From Nocardia alni (GTDB taxonomy: Bacteria > Actinomycetota > Actinomycetes > Mycobacteriales > Mycobacteriaceae), in contig NZ_JAGPOX010000097.1 of the NCBI RefSeq assembly GCF_019038435.1, forward strand, positions 1 through 38,925: 38,925 nucleotides of DNA, in the 5' to 3' direction. The notes beneath the pieces were generated by a model. It ran no database searches and was not told where the DNA came from. It worked only from the letters and a program-made list of their open reading frames with translations. The position numbers and the translations under genes were made by a program. Of the stretch, positions 14,502 to 22,605 are shown piece after piece (position 1 is the stretch's first letter; each line of letters opens with the position of its first letter).

Positions 14502-15097
14502 GCTTGCCCGCCTTGCAGGACGCCGTCGCGCAACCGCCACACCTGATCCAATTTGTCGATGTCGTGCGCCAGATGCGAGACGACCAGAACCGACCGGCCG
14601 GTGTCCCGGAACTGCGCGACCAGATCCCAGAACCGCAGATACGTCTCCCAGTCGAAGCCCTGATACGGCTCGTCGAGCAGCAGAACCTGCGGATCGTGCA
14701 TCACCGCCAGCGTCAGATTGAGCTTCTGGCGCGTACCGCCGCTCAACGTCGAGGCCCGCTCGCCCGCGTACTCGGAGAATCGCAGGATCTCCATGACCTC
14801 CTGCGCCCGTCGCAGATCCTCGATCGCGTACGCCGCCGCGAAGAACTCCAGATGCTGACGGACGGTGAAGGCATTGTTCAGGATCACCTGCTGCGGGCAA
14901 TACCCGAATCGGCCCCGGTGCCGAACCGTCCCCCGGCTCGGTCGCATCTCCCCGGACAGAATCCTCAATAGCGTCGACTTGCCCACGCCGTTCTCACCCA
15001 CGATCCCGACCAGCGCACCGCCGGGCAGCGCCATATCGATGCCACGCAGCACCGACCGCCTGCCGTACGAGTGGTGGACGCCCACGACCTCCATCAT
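14498..15097 (-). CDS. ABC transporter ATP-binding protein
   Basis: A 199-residue ATPase. Walker A is GENGVGKST, the Q-loop region FGYCPQQ, the signature LSGGTRQ, Walker B VLLLDEP and the switch His in VVSHLAHD. The frame is open further upstream to 15298, but that extension is Arg/Gly-rich and unlike the family. A typical ABC start (MMEVVGVHHSYGRR) with AAGGGG just upstream favours ATG15097 or ATG15094. The domain is short (no extra C-terminal module), as in ABC-2 drug or antibiotic exporters. It is translationally coupled to the permease. Confidence 0.85.
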   Translation of the reverse strand: MMEVVGVHHSYGRRSVLRGIDMALPGGALVGIVGENGVGKSTLLRILSGEMRPSRGTVRHRGRFGYCPQQVILNNAFTVRQHLEFFAAAYAIEDLRRAQEVMEILRFSEYAGERASTLSGGTRQKLNLTLAVMHDPQVLLLDEPYQGFDWETYLRFWDLVAQFRDTGRSVLVVSHLAHDIDKLDQVWRLRDGVLQGGQA

Positions 15098-15339
15098 CGG
15101 CCCCTTGCCCGCCGCCTCTGTTCCGACCGGCGATAGTTCGTTATGGTACAGCGAAATCCACTGCTGGAGGCCCTGATTCGCGCCGTGAGCGCTACGCGGG
15201 AGTCCGGACCGGGGGCGGCCACGGCTCGAACCCCCCACCGCCGCCCCCGGACGGGAGTGTTCGGGGGATCGACCGCGCCGTGGGTGGGGTAGGTTCAACT
15301 CCGGTGATGTGAGTCCGCGCGGTGGAGGTAGACGAAGCG

Positions 15340-15702
15340 ATGAGCGGTGAAGAGTCCACGGACATGCTCGATGTCGAGGTGTACACCCGTGGCACCGTGA
15401 CGGTTGTCGCGGCTCGCGGGGAGATCGACATCGTCTCGGTGCCGTTGCTGAAGTCGGCGTTCGAACAGGCCGAGAACGTCGGCACGATGGTCGTCGCCGA
15501 CCTGTCCGGGGTCGGATTCATGGGATCGGCCGGGCTCAGCGCGCTGCTGGTCGCCGTGGAGGGCACCAAGCCACACCAACTGCGGGTGGTCGTGTCCAGC
15601 GCCGTGCGCCGGCCGATCGAGGTAACCGGGCTGGACAAGATGCTGGCGCTGTACGACACGCTCGAGGCCGCGCTCGCGTCCGGACAGCCGAGCGCGACCT
15701 GA
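15340..15702 (+). CDS. STAS-domain anti-sigma factor antagonist
   Basis: A 120-residue single STAS domain. The phosphorylation-site region reads DLSGVGFMGSAGLSALL with the Ser in GSAGL, typical of RsbV/SpoIIAA-like antagonists. ATG15340 was chosen with GGAGG at 15324-15328; an in-frame GTG15322 is possible but overlaps that site. In partner switching the unphosphorylated antagonist binds an RsbW-type kinase and frees the sigma factor. The cluster encodes two RsbW-like ATPases, a PP2C phosphatase and a sigma factor, so partners are at hand. Convergent to the response regulator with an 8-bp gap. Confidence 0.88.
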   Translation: MSGEESTDMLDVEVYTRGTVTVVAARGEIDIVSVPLLKSAFEQAENVGTMVVADLSGVGFMGSAGLSALLVAVEGTKPHQLRVVVSSAVRRPIEVTGLDKMLALYDTLEAALASGQPSAT

Positions 15703-15710
15703 TCGTTCGG

Positions 15711-16151
15711 CTACGGGCGTGGTAACCGCACGACCTGGACGAAGAAATCGTCGATCTGCTTGATGGCCGCGATGAATTGATCGATGTCGACCGGCTTGGT
15801 GACGTACGCGTTCGCGTGCAGCTGATAGCTGCGCAGAATGTCTTCCTCGGCGGCCGAGGTGGTGAGCACGACCACCGGAATATGGGCCAGTTCCGGATCG
15901 GACTTGATCGTGCCCAGCACCTCGCGCCCGTCGTATCGGGGCAGGTTCAGATCGAGCAGGATCAGATCCGGTCGCGGGGCCTCGGTGTTCGATCCGCGGC
16001 GGTAGAGGAAGTCGAGCGCCTCCTCGCCGTCGTGGGCGACGTGCAGGGTGTTGCCGATCTTGTTGTCCTCGAACGCTTCTCGGGTCATCAATTCGTCGGC
16101 GGGATCGTCCTCGACGAGCAGGATATCGATCGGCTGACCGCTGCGGGTCAT
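15711..16151 (-). CDS. Rcp1-like single-domain response regulator
   Basis: A 146-residue receiver domain: acidic pair EDD in ILLVEDDPADELM, phospho-acceptor Asp in LILLDLNLPRYDG, switch Thr in VVLTTSA and Lys in VTKPVD. There is no output domain. The EDDPAD and LNLPRYDG style, with the insertion after the second strand, matches the Rcp1/CheY-like group paired with phytochrome-type or CHASE3 kinases. ATG16151 overlaps the kinase stop (ATGA). Likely phosphorylated by the adjacent histidine kinase and passing signal through protein contacts. Confidence 0.9.
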   Translation of the reverse strand: MTRSGQPIDILLVEDDPADELMTREAFEDNKIGNTLHVAHDGEEALDFLYRRGSNTEAPRPDLILLDLNLPRYDGREVLGTIKSDPELAHIPVVVLTTSAAEEDILRSYQLHANAYVTKPVDIDQFIAAIKQIDDFFVQVVRLPRP

Positions 16152-17764
16152 GCGCTGGCTCCTTCGGGTTCGGAGAATTCGACGGGTGTCGTGCCGGTAG
16201 TGGACAGGGTGAACCAGAACCGGGCGCCATCGGCGTAATCGGTGTCGATCCAGATTCGACCGCCGTGGTACTCGACGATCTTCTTGCACAGCGCCAAGCC
16301 GAGACCGGTGCCGTCGTATTCTTCACGGCTGTGCAGCCGTTGAAAGATGACGAAGACCTTCTCGACGAATTCGGGTGCGATACCGATTCCGTTGTCCGAC
16401 ACCGAAAACAGCCACATGCCGGGCTCCTGGTCGGCTGCGCAGGTCACCCGGACCACCGGCTCGGTGTCCGGACGCCGGAACTTGATCGCATTGCCGATCA
16501 GGTTCTGCCACAGCATGGTCAGCAGCACCGGCACGCCGGTGACCTCGGGAAGCTCGTCGGGGCTTTCGACCCGGGCGCCGGTCTCCTCGATCAGCGCCGA
16601 CAGATTGCCGATCGCCTTGTCCAGCGGCTGATCGAGCGTCGTCGGAGTGCTGTCGTCACTGAGGCGTCCGACCCGCGAGAAGGTGAGCAGGTCGTTGATC
16701 AGCACCTGCATACGTTTGGCGCCATCCACGGCGTAGTAGATGTATTGCGCGCCACGCTCGTCGAGCATGTCGCCGTAGCGCTTGTCGAGCAGTTGGCAGA
16801 ACGACGCGACCTTGCGCAGCGGCTCCTGCAGGTCGTGTGAGGCGACATAGGCGAACTGCTCGAGTTCGGCGTTGGACCGCCGTAACTCCATCGCCTGAGC
16901 GTCCAGAGACACCTTCTGCTGTTCCAGGACGACACCGGCTTCGCGGGAGGCGCTCAGTTCGGCCACGATGCGCCGGCGCATCTCCTCCACGGCGGTCGCG
17001 ACGGCAGCCAGATCGGCCGGACCGTACGCATCGATGCGGCGGCCGAAATCACCGTCGGCGACCTGGCGCGATGCGGTGGCCAGATAGTCGAGCGGACGAA
17101 CGACAAGGCGCCGCACCAGCACGGTCAGCACGAGGACGGCCAGCACGAAGATGACGATCATGCCGATCAGTGCGCTGTTGCGCACCGTGTTGGCGTGGTC
17201 GAGTTCGGCGGTGTCGCGCGTGCGCATGTGCGCCAGGTCGGCATTCTGCGTGTCCAATGCGGTACGCAGCTGGTCGAAGATCGCCTTTCCCCGGTCGATG
17301 GATGCCGGACCGAGTCCGCGTACGGCATCGGGCGTGCTTGCCGTGGCGAGAGGTTCGGCGTAGCCGCGATACCACTGATCGGCCAGGCGCACGACGGCGT
17401 CCAGATCCGCCAGGAGTCTCGGCTGGCCGGCGAACAGGTTCCGCAGCCGGGTGGTCGCGCGGTCCTGCTGTTGGCGCCCCGAATCATAGGGTTGCAGGAA
17501 CTGCGGGTCGGCGGTGAGCGCGTAGCCGCGCAAACCGGTCTCCTGATCGATCAACGCGGTCTCCAGCCGGAAGGCGTCGGTGATCGCGGGCACCGTGTGG
17601 TCGAGCAGCCGGTTGCCGGCCTCGTTGGCCTGCCTGACAACCTGGGCGCCGACGACCGTGCCGATGATCACCAGCAGGATCATGCAGGCGATCACGGTTT
17701 GGAACCAGCTCAGCACTGTCAAGCGCCGTACCAGGCCGGAATCGCGTCGTGCGGAGGATGTCAT
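16148..17764 (-). CDS. CHASE3-type/HAMP sensor histidine kinase
   Basis: A 538-residue protein. TM1 (about 20-42, VIACMILLVIIGTVVGAQVV) is followed by a ~150-residue extracellular helical CHASE3-like domain (DQETGLRGYALTADPQFLQPY is the hallmark). TM2 leads to HAMP (RRLVVRPLDYLATASRQVADGDFGRRI), a coiled-coil, HisKA with H in VASHDLQEPLRKV, and HATPase_c (N box LIGNAIKF, G1 DNGIGIA, G2 GTGLGLALCKKI). ATG17764 overlaps the stop of the upstream phosphatase gene; longer in-frame extensions are read-through of that gene. It ends overlapping its response regulator, so phosphatase, kinase and regulator form one coupled operon. Confidence 0.92.
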   Translation of the reverse strand: MTSSARRDSGLVRRLTVLSWFQTVIACMILLVIIGTVVGAQVVRQANEAGNRLLDHTVPAITDAFRLETALIDQETGLRGYALTADPQFLQPYDSGRQQQDRATTRLRNLFAGQPRLLADLDAVVRLADQWYRGYAEPLATASTPDAVRGLGPASIDRGKAIFDQLRTALDTQNADLAHMRTRDTAELDHANTVRNSALIGMIVIFVLAVLVLTVLVRRLVVRPLDYLATASRQVADGDFGRRIDAYGPADLAAVATAVEEMRRRIVAELSASREAGVVLEQQKVSLDAQAMELRRSNAELEQFAYVASHDLQEPLRKVASFCQLLDKRYGDMLDERGAQYIYYAVDGAKRMQVLINDLLTFSRVGRLSDDSTPTTLDQPLDKAIGNLSALIEETGARVESPDELPEVTGVPVLLTMLWQNLIGNAIKFRRPDTEPVVRVTCAADQEPGMWLFSVSDNGIGIAPEFVEKVFVIFQRLHSREEYDGTGLGLALCKKIVEYHGGRIWIDTDYADGARFWFTLSTTGTTPVEFSEPEGASA

Positions 17765-18969
17765 CGCCCGACCGTCTCCGATCGCCAGCGCAGATGCAGG
17801 ACGGCCAGATCGTCGTCGAGACCACCGGCCGCTTCCGCCAGGCCCTCGACCCGGCCGATGAGGTCGTCGACGAACCGTTCCGGAACTGGGTCGAACACCT
17901 CCCGGGCGAGGTCGAGCAGACCATCTTCGCCGAGCCGGTCCCTGGCCGCGTTGACGCAGCCCTCGAACAGGCCGTCGGTGAGCAGCAGCAGGCTCGCGCC
18001 GACCGGCAGCGACAGTTCGTACACCGGCCACTCGGCCCTGCCCGGGACGAAGCCCAGCGCGGGACCGCCCGGCAGCTCCAGCCACCGTAATTCGTCGCCC
18101 GAATACAGCAGCGGACCCGGATGTCCGGCACGCCGGGCCTGGACCGTGTGCGAGTGCGGATCCAGCACCACGACGGTGGCCGTCGCGAAGGTCTGCCGAT
18201 CGGCTCGTTCGGCCAGCAGCAACTGTTCGAGCAACCGCAGCTGCCGGGAACCGAACACGCCACTGAGAATCAGTGTGCGCCAAGCCAATCGCAACGCCAC
18301 GCCGGCGGCGGCGGCGTCCGGGCCGTGGCCGGACACATCACCGATGATCGCGTGCACGAGTCCGTCGGAGTCCTGTACGACATCGTAGAAATCCCCGCCA
18401 AGCAGCGCGTGATCGCGACCGGGACGATATCGGGCGATCACCTCGACCGCGCCCTCGGCCGGCAGCAGCGGCGTGGGCAGCAGACCGCGCTCCAAGCGGG
18501 CGTTCTCCTGCGCGCGCATCTGACTGGCGTGCAGCGCCACCGTCGCGCGCTCGGCCTGTTTACGCTGGATGGCATAGCGCACCGAGCGGCCGAACAGCTG
18601 CGGTTCGACCCGGCCTTTGATCAGGTAGTCCTGGGCGCCGGCGGCGACGGCGGCCAAGCCGGTCCGTTCCTCGTCGAGCCCCGTCATGACGACGACGGCG
18701 ACATCGGTGTGACGATGGATGCGTGCCAGCGCCTCCAGGCCCTGCGCATCGGAAAGATGCAGGTCCAAGAGCACACAATCCGGAACCTTGGTGCTCAGAT
18801 ACTCGCCGGCCTCGGCGATCGATCGCACCCAGTGCATTCCCAGCCCAGCCCCTTCGCCGATCAATTCCTCCACCAGGAGGGCATCGCCGGGGTCATCCTC
18901 GACCAGCAGAATTATCACATTCTGCAGCGGAGCGACAATTCCAGCGTTCTCGTCGGTCAACACCGGCAC
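17761..18969 (-). CDS. REC-PP2C (RsbU/SpoIIE-type) response-regulator phosphatase
   Basis: A 402-residue protein starting at GTG18969, with GGAGG upstream on the minus strand. The N-terminal receiver (about 18-140) has ILLVEDDPGD, phospho-Asp in VLLDLHLSD, and VMTG and LIKG switch residues. A helical linker leads to a PP2C/SpoIIE phosphatase domain (about 185-400) with metal Asp residues in LLGGDFYDV, IIGDVSGHG, LLLTDGLFEG and GGLDDDLAVL. Such proteins dephosphorylate STAS antagonists such as the one at 15340. First gene of the phosphatase-kinase-regulator operon, linking a two-component signal to partner switching. Confidence 0.92.
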   Translation of the reverse strand: MPVLTDENAGIVAPLQNVIILLVEDDPGDALLVEELIGEGAGLGMHWVRSIAEAGEYLSTKVPDCVLLDLHLSDAQGLEALARIHRHTDVAVVVMTGLDEERTGLAAVAAGAQDYLIKGRVEPQLFGRSVRYAIQRKQAERATVALHASQMRAQENARLERGLLPTPLLPAEGAVEVIARYRPGRDHALLGGDFYDVVQDSDGLVHAIIGDVSGHGPDAAAAGVALRLAWRTLILSGVFGSRQLRLLEQLLLAERADRQTFATATVVVLDPHSHTVQARRAGHPGPLLYSGDELRWLELPGGPALGFVPGRAEWPVYELSLPVGASLLLLTDGLFEGCVNAARDRLGEDGLLDLAREVFDPVPERFVDDLIGRVEGLAEAAGGLDDDLAVLHLRWRSETVGR

Positions 18970-19110
18970 CCTGGCCTCCGATCACCATGCCCCGGCGGCT
19001 CGAGGCACGCCGAACTACTCACCGGCCGGTTGCTGGACCGTGAAGAACGCGCTGATCTTAGCCGATGTTATCCCGTCGCTGCCTCTTCGCCGACGACCAA
19101 GGCCTCTCAC

Positions 19111-19150
19111 ACGGGCACTCCGGCCGACCGGTGTCGGCCGGAGTGCCCGT
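19111..19150 (-). terminator. Hairpin terminator after the small membrane-protein gene
   Basis: A perfect 17-bp stem (19111-19127 with 19134-19150) has the 6-nt loop CCGGTG. It lies about 100 bp past the stop of the minus-strand gene at 19249-19476. There is no long T tract, as usual in high-GC actinomycetes. Confidence 0.6.
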
Positions 19151-19248
19151 TGTGATTATACGAACCCGGCATGGCATACCCGACCAGCTGGAACTTATCG
19201 GTGACAATATTTGCCCGGAACCGGTCGGCCGGTATTTCGTGGATATCG

Positions 19249-19476
19249 TCAGGATTTCTTCCGCGGTATGACGATCACTACGATCAAGGTCAGGATGCTG
19301 AAAAATAGGCCGAGTATCCCCCAACCCAACGGGTTTCTTCCTTTCGCCGCCGCTATTCCGCCGCAGATGAGAGCCGCCAGAATACTGCCGATGGCAACGA
19401 AGATTCCCTTGACTCCCCGCAAAATGAAGCCCGCGGCTTCCGGGTGCGATTGCATCGCCAATAACAACGTGGTCAT
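19249..19476 (-). CDS. Small two-TM membrane protein (stress-regulon candidate)
   Basis: A 75-residue protein starting at ATG19476 with AAGGA just upstream. Two hydrophobic helices are visible: GIFVAIGSILAALICGGIAA and NPLGWGILGLFFSILTLIVVIVI, with a basic C-terminal tail PRKKS. The GxxxG-type spacing and the GRNPLGWGILG turn are typical of small stress-induced membrane proteins, but the family is not certain. A GTTT-N15-GGGTAT promoter (19536-19560) about 60 bp upstream suggests control by the local SigF/SigB-type factor. Confidence 0.72.
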   Translation of the reverse strand: MTTLLLAMQSHPEAAGFILRGVKGIFVAIGSILAALICGGIAAAKGRNPLGWGILGLFFSILTLIVVIVIPRKKS

Positions 19477-19535
19477 CGCCATTCCTTTCACTCACATCGC
19501 ATCGGCGTGATCTCGCCGGTGGGACGGACCGGGCA

Positions 19536-19560
19536 ATACCCGAGGGTCCGGACGTCAAAC
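19536..19560 (-). promoter_or_regulatory. SigB/SigF-type promoter (GTTT-N15-GGGTAT) for the small membrane protein
   Basis: On the minus strand GTTT (19560-19557), 15 bases, then GGGTAT (19541-19536). This matches the actinobacterial SigB/SigF consensus GTTT...GGGTAT. The predicted start is near 19528, about 50 nt before ATG19476. One of three similarly spaced promoters within 1 kb. Confidence 0.65.
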
Positions 19561-19609
19561 ACCCGGGAAAGTTGGGCGGGGCACGGTGGCGCAGAACACG
19601 AATGGGCAC

Positions 19610-19634
19610 GATTGGACGCCGAATACTCGGGTAT
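19610..19634 (+). promoter_or_regulatory. SigB/SigF-like promoter (GATT-N15-GGGTAT) for the csbD-like/dps genes
   Basis: GATT (19610-19613), 15 bases, GGGTAT (19629-19634), about 60 nt before GTG19695. The -35 has one change from GTTT, but the spacing equals that of the divergent promoter at 19536-19560. Confidence 0.5.
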
Positions 19635-19694
19635 GGCCACAGTGCGGGTTCAGGCCGAGATGCCCGTCGAAGTACCCCACCACTGGAGATAATT

Positions 19695-19940
19695 GTGTCT
19701 CAACATGCTGACAGTCCGCGCGATGCGGTCGAGGGTGTCGTCGATGATGTGAAAGGCAAGGCCAAGGAGGTCGCCGGGGTCATCACCGAAGACGAGGACC
19801 TCAAAGCCGCAGGACACGCGCAACAGGACAAGGCCCAGGCCCAGCGCACCGCCGCGCAGAAGGACGCCGAAGCCGAAAAGGCCCGTCTGGAGGCGGAAAT
19901 CGCCCGGGCGCGCCAAGCCGGTCACGAGCACGACCAATAA
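19695..19940 (+). CDS. CsbD-like general stress protein
   Basis: An 81-residue, highly charged helical protein starting at GTG19695 (GGAG at 19685-19688). The N-terminus DAVEGVVDDVKGKAKEVAGVITEDEDLKA follows the CsbD pattern: a short repeat of hydrophobic and Lys/Gly residues ending in D(E/D)LKAAG. A long Ala/Glu/Arg/Gln helix follows. CsbD genes belong to SigB-type stress regulons, although the molecular role is unknown. Followed after 40 bp by dps, likely one transcript. Confidence 0.85.
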   Translation: MSQHADSPRDAVEGVVDDVKGKAKEVAGVITEDEDLKAAGHAQQDKAQAQRTAAQKDAEAEKARLEAEIARARQAGHEHDQ

Positions 19941-19980
19941 CGCGACGCACGCATTGTCGATCGAACAGGAGGTATACGAG

Positions 19981-20466
19981 ATGGCGGAGCCGATCACGAG
20001 CACCCTCGACGAGGAACAACAGCGGATCGCGGGGGACGCCCTGCGCGGCACCGTGGTGGATCTCATCGATCTGTCACTGATCGCCAAGCAGGCGCACTGG
20101 AACGTCATCGGGCCGAATTTCCGGTCCGTTCACTTGGCGCTCGACGAGCTCGTCACCGCCGCAAGGGAATTCACCGACAGTGTCGCCGAGCGAGCCACCG
20201 CGATCGGGGTCAGTCCGGACGGCCGCGCGTCGACGGTGGCCCAGCAGTCGTCAGCGGCCGGTTTCGGGGACGGCTGGCAGGCCGATTCGGCCGTCATCGA
20301 GGCGATCGTCAAGAACCTGGCCGCGGTGATCGCACGACTGCGCAGCCGGATCGACGCTACCGAGAAGGCCGATCTCGTCACGCAGGACATGCTCATCGAG
20401 ATCGCCGCGCGACTCGAGCAATTGCACTGGATGTGGCAGGCGCAGGTGGCGACCGTGCCGAAGTGA
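19981..20466 (+). CDS. Dps-family DNA-binding ferritin-like protein
   Basis: A 161-residue protein, ATG19981 with strong AGGAGG (19968-19973). Four-helix ferritin-like fold with the Dps signature: LIAKQAHWNVIGPNFRSVHLALDELV gives the ferroxidase His and the downstream acidic residues. The C-terminal helix ends LHWMWQAQVATV, as in mycobacterial Dps/MrgA. Dps dodecamers oxidise and store iron and protect DNA during starvation or oxidative stress, in keeping with the stress cluster. A terminator follows. Confidence 0.9.
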   Translation: MAEPITSTLDEEQQRIAGDALRGTVVDLIDLSLIAKQAHWNVIGPNFRSVHLALDELVTAAREFTDSVAERATAIGVSPDGRASTVAQQSSAAGFGDGWQADSAVIEAIVKNLAAVIARLRSRIDATEKADLVTQDMLIEIAARLEQLHWMWQAQVATVPK

Positions 20467-20490
20467 CCGCACACCGCGGTCCGCGGGATC

Positions 20491-20528
20491 CGGGGCCGGG
20501 CGGTGAAACCGTCCGGCCCCGACGGTTT
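20491..20528 (+). terminator. Rho-independent terminator after dps
   Basis: The stem 20491-20504/20508-20521 (14 bp with one G:U) has a 3-nt loop, then ACGGTTTT. Its T tract adjoins the -35 element of the next promoter at 20530. Confidence 0.75.
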
Positions 20529-20529
20529 T

Positions 20530-20554
20530 GTTTCGTCGACGCGAAACAGGGATA
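20530..20554 (+). promoter_or_regulatory. SigB/SigF-like promoter (GTTT-N15-GGGATA) for the rsbW-like gene
   Basis: GTTT (20530-20533), 15 bases, GGGATA (20549-20554). Spacing is identical to the two upstream promoters; the -10 differs by transposed TA. The expected start is about 20561, some 60 nt before ATG20620. Confidence 0.5.
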
Positions 20555-20593
20555 TGCAAGATCAAGCGGGCTGCCGAGCAGGAGGTAATACGT

Positions 20594-20623
20594 GTGGTGT
20601 CGTTGATCGCGTGCTCGAGATGA
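20594..20623 (+). CDS. Possible 9-residue leader peptide before the rsbW-like gene
   Basis: AGGAGG (20580-20585) has no in-frame start of the RsbW-like gene at proper distance. It is 8 nt before GTG20594, which reads nine codons (VVSLIACSR) to a TGA overlapping ATG20620. Translational coupling from a mini-ORF would explain the misplaced Shine-Dalgarno. Confidence 0.3.
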   Translation: MVSLIACSR

Positions 20624-21039
20624 ATCGGCCGGCGAGGCACCCGACCACACTGGAATTGAACTTTCCGGCTGTGGCCGATCAACTTGCCGACATCCGCCAT
20701 GCGCTGGACGCATGGCTCGAGCAGTGCGCGATGGACGACACCCGAGCCTCCGATGTACTGCTGGCCGTCAACGAGGCTTGCACCAACGCCGTCGAGCACG
20801 GGCACCGCGGCGATGGCCGCCTCATCTCGCTGACCGCACGCGTCGAGAGCGACGAGCTGCGCGGTGACGAGTTGCATATCGTCATCACCGACCACGGCCG
20901 GTGGAAGCCGCCGGAAACCGAACCGGATTCGACACGGGGACGCGGGATAGCGATCATCCGGGCCCTGTTCCCCGACACCACCATGACGACCGGAGACGCG
21001 GGCACGGTCGTGACGATGCGAGCGCGTATCCGGACGTAG
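20620..21039 (+). CDS. RsbW-like anti-sigma/serine kinase ATPase
   Basis: A 139-residue GHKL ATPase: N box VNEACTNAVEHGH, G1 ITDHGRW, G2 RGRGIAIIRAL. It lacks HisKA, as expected for RsbW/SpoIIAB-type kinases that phosphorylate STAS antagonists and bind sigma factors. ATG20620 was chosen; GTG20611 is also possible. Located between dps and the PAS-ANTAR gene, with its own SigB-like promoter, so a feedback role is likely. Specific partners cannot be told from sequence. Confidence 0.85.
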   Translation: MNRPARHPTTLELNFPAVADQLADIRHALDAWLEQCAMDDTRASDVLLAVNEACTNAVEHGHRGDGRLISLTARVESDELRGDELHIVITDHGRWKPPETEPDSTRGRGIAIIRALFPDTTMTTGDAGTVVTMRARIRT

Positions 21040-21044
21040 GCCGG

Positions 21045-21737
21045 CTAGCCTTCCGCCGGCGAGATTCGTTCGTGCGCGGTCAGCAGCACGTGATCGAATC
21101 TCGTGCGCAAACCGACGCCGTTGGAATCCAGTTGTTTCGCGTCATCGAGCAACTGCGCGGCCAGATCGCGCAGCTTGGTGTTGGTGTGCTGGGAACGCCA
21201 TTTCAGTACCGCGAAGGCCTGTTCGGAGTTCAGGTTGTAGACCAGCACGAGCATGCCCTTGGCCTGCTCGATCGCCGCCCGGGTGGCGATCACCTCGGGT
21301 AACGCGTCGTTGAGGGCCTCGTTGCGCTCTTGTTCGAGGGCGTCGGTGAGGTCGACGTAGTATCCGGACGTGCCGGTGACGGCGCCCTCGTCGTTGGTCT
21401 CGTAATCGCCGATGACGATCACCTCGCGCACCGTCCCGGCGGTATCGATGATCCGATGCCTGCTGCAGAACGGCTCGCCGGACTCCACGAGCCTGTTGAG
21501 CAGCGCCTCGATATCGGGCCGGTCGTCAGGATGCTGATGGGACACGAGCAGTTCGGTGGTCGGCTCGACGGCGCCGGGCTCGTAACCGAACATCCGCGCC
21601 AATTCGTCGGACCACGTCCACCGCCGGTCGGCAAGTGAGTACCAGAACTCGCCCGCGTTGGAGCACGAATCGTTCCCGATCACGCTGCCGAGCGCCGTCG
21701 CGAAGTGCGGGTCGAGCTGTTTACCACCGATCATCAC
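21045..21737 (-). CDS. PAS-ANTAR RNA-binding regulator
   Basis: A 230-residue protein. The PAS_3 domain (about 25-135: WYSLADRRWTWSDELARMFGYEPG..., HPDDRPDIEALL, HRIIDTAGTVREVIVIG) is followed by a coiled-coil linker and an ANTAR domain (about 145-205: ALPEVIATRAAIEQAKGMLVLVYNLNSEQAFAVLKWRSQHTNTKLRDLAAQLL). ANTAR proteins bind paired hexanucleotide hairpins in mRNA and act as antiterminators; the PAS domain likely senses a small ligand or redox state. It follows the sigma-factor gene on the same strand after 49 bp and so may be the last gene of the rsbW-sigma operon. Confidence 0.9.
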   Translation of the reverse strand: MMIGGKQLDPHFATALGSVIGNDSCSNAGEFWYSLADRRWTWSDELARMFGYEPGAVEPTTELLVSHQHPDDRPDIEALLNRLVESGEPFCSRHRIIDTAGTVREVIVIGDYETNDEGAVTGTSGYYVDLTDALEQERNEALNDALPEVIATRAAIEQAKGMLVLVYNLNSEQAFAVLKWRSQHTNTKLRDLAAQLLDDAKQLDSNGVGLRTRFDHVLLTAHERISPAEG

Positions 21738-21786
21738 ACCAGTATCCGCCCCCGGCCTCGCATCGGTATGCCGCCGGTCGACCCGA

Positions 21787-22605
21787 TCAGTCCTCGAGGG
21801 CCTGCTGACGCAGCATTCGCAAGGTCTTGGTCAGCATTCGCGATACCTGCATCTGCGAGCACCCGAGTTGTTGGGCGATCTGCTGCTGGGACATCGAACC
21901 GTAGAACCGCATGATGAGCACCTGCCGCTCCCGCTCGGGTAACGCGGCCAGCAGCGGCGCGACGGCCAGATAGTCGTCGATGAGATTGAACTGCGGTTCC
22001 TCGGCGCCCAGGGTGTTCAGCACGGCGAACGTGTCGCTCGAACCGTCCTCGGTCTCGGCGCCGCCGTCTAGCGAGGAGGCCTGGTAGCCGTTGCGGGCGA
22101 TCAGCGCCTGCGTCACCTCCGCGAGATCGACCTCGAGTTCCTCGGCGATCTCCCGGGCCTTGGGCACACGGCCCAGACGCTGGGTCAGCGCCTCGGTCGC
22201 CGGGCCCAGCTTGATGTGAATCTCCTTGAGCCGCCGTGGAACTCGCACCGACCAGCTGTGATCGCGGAAGTACCGCCGCACCTCGCCCATGATGGTCGGC
22301 ACCGCATAGCCGAGGAAGGTGGCGCCGTAGTCGGGATCGAACCGGTCCACCGCGGCGACCAGGCCGACCCTGGCGATCTGTACCAGGTCCTCGAAATTCT
22401 CGCCGCGACCGGTGAACTTGCGCGCGATGTGCTCGGCCACGGGCAGACAGCGGGAGATGATCTCCTCGCGCAGTCGCTGCCGCCTCGGATCATCCGGAGC
22501 AAGCGCCGCCAGTTCGGCGAACAGCGGCTCGATGTTGTCGTATCCACCGTCGGCGTCACCCGGTGTACGGGACACCCCACCGGTCACCGATCGCTGCCTG
22601 TCCAT
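21787..22605 (-). CDS. SigB/SigF-type alternative sigma factor
   Basis: A 272-residue group 3 sigma factor. Region 2 includes ENFEDLVQIARVGLVAAVDRFDPDYG and promoter-melting residues near FLGYAVPTIMGEVRRYFRD. Region 3 is KEIHIKLGPATEALTQRLGRVPKAREIAEEL. Region 4 has the HTH MSQQQIAQQLGCSQMQVSRMLTKTL. ATG22605 overlaps the upstream rsbW-like gene by 22 bp, the classic anti-sigma/sigma coupling. Related factors direct general stress, envelope and development genes in mycobacteria and Streptomyces. The three GTTT-like/GGGTAT-like promoters nearby fit its expected specificity. Confidence 0.93.
   Translation of the reverse strand: MDRQRSVTGGVSRTPGDADGGYDNIEPLFAELAALAPDDPRRQRLREEIISRCLPVAEHIARKFTGRGENFEDLVQIARVGLVAAVDRFDPDYGATFLGYAVPTIMGEVRRYFRDHSWSVRVPRRLKEIHIKLGPATEALTQRLGRVPKAREIAEELEVDLAEVTQALIARNGYQASSLDGGAETEDGSSDTFAVLNTLGAEEPQFNLIDDYLAVAPLLAALPERERQVLIMRFYGSMSQQQIAQQLGCSQMQVSRMLTKTLRMLRQQALED

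Noticed and set aside
16148..18283. A 711-residue kinase with long N-terminal extension
   Set aside because: The extra ~170 residues are an antisense-like Arg/Ala-rich reading of the phosphatase gene; the TM1-containing start at 17764 is coupled to the phosphatase stop.
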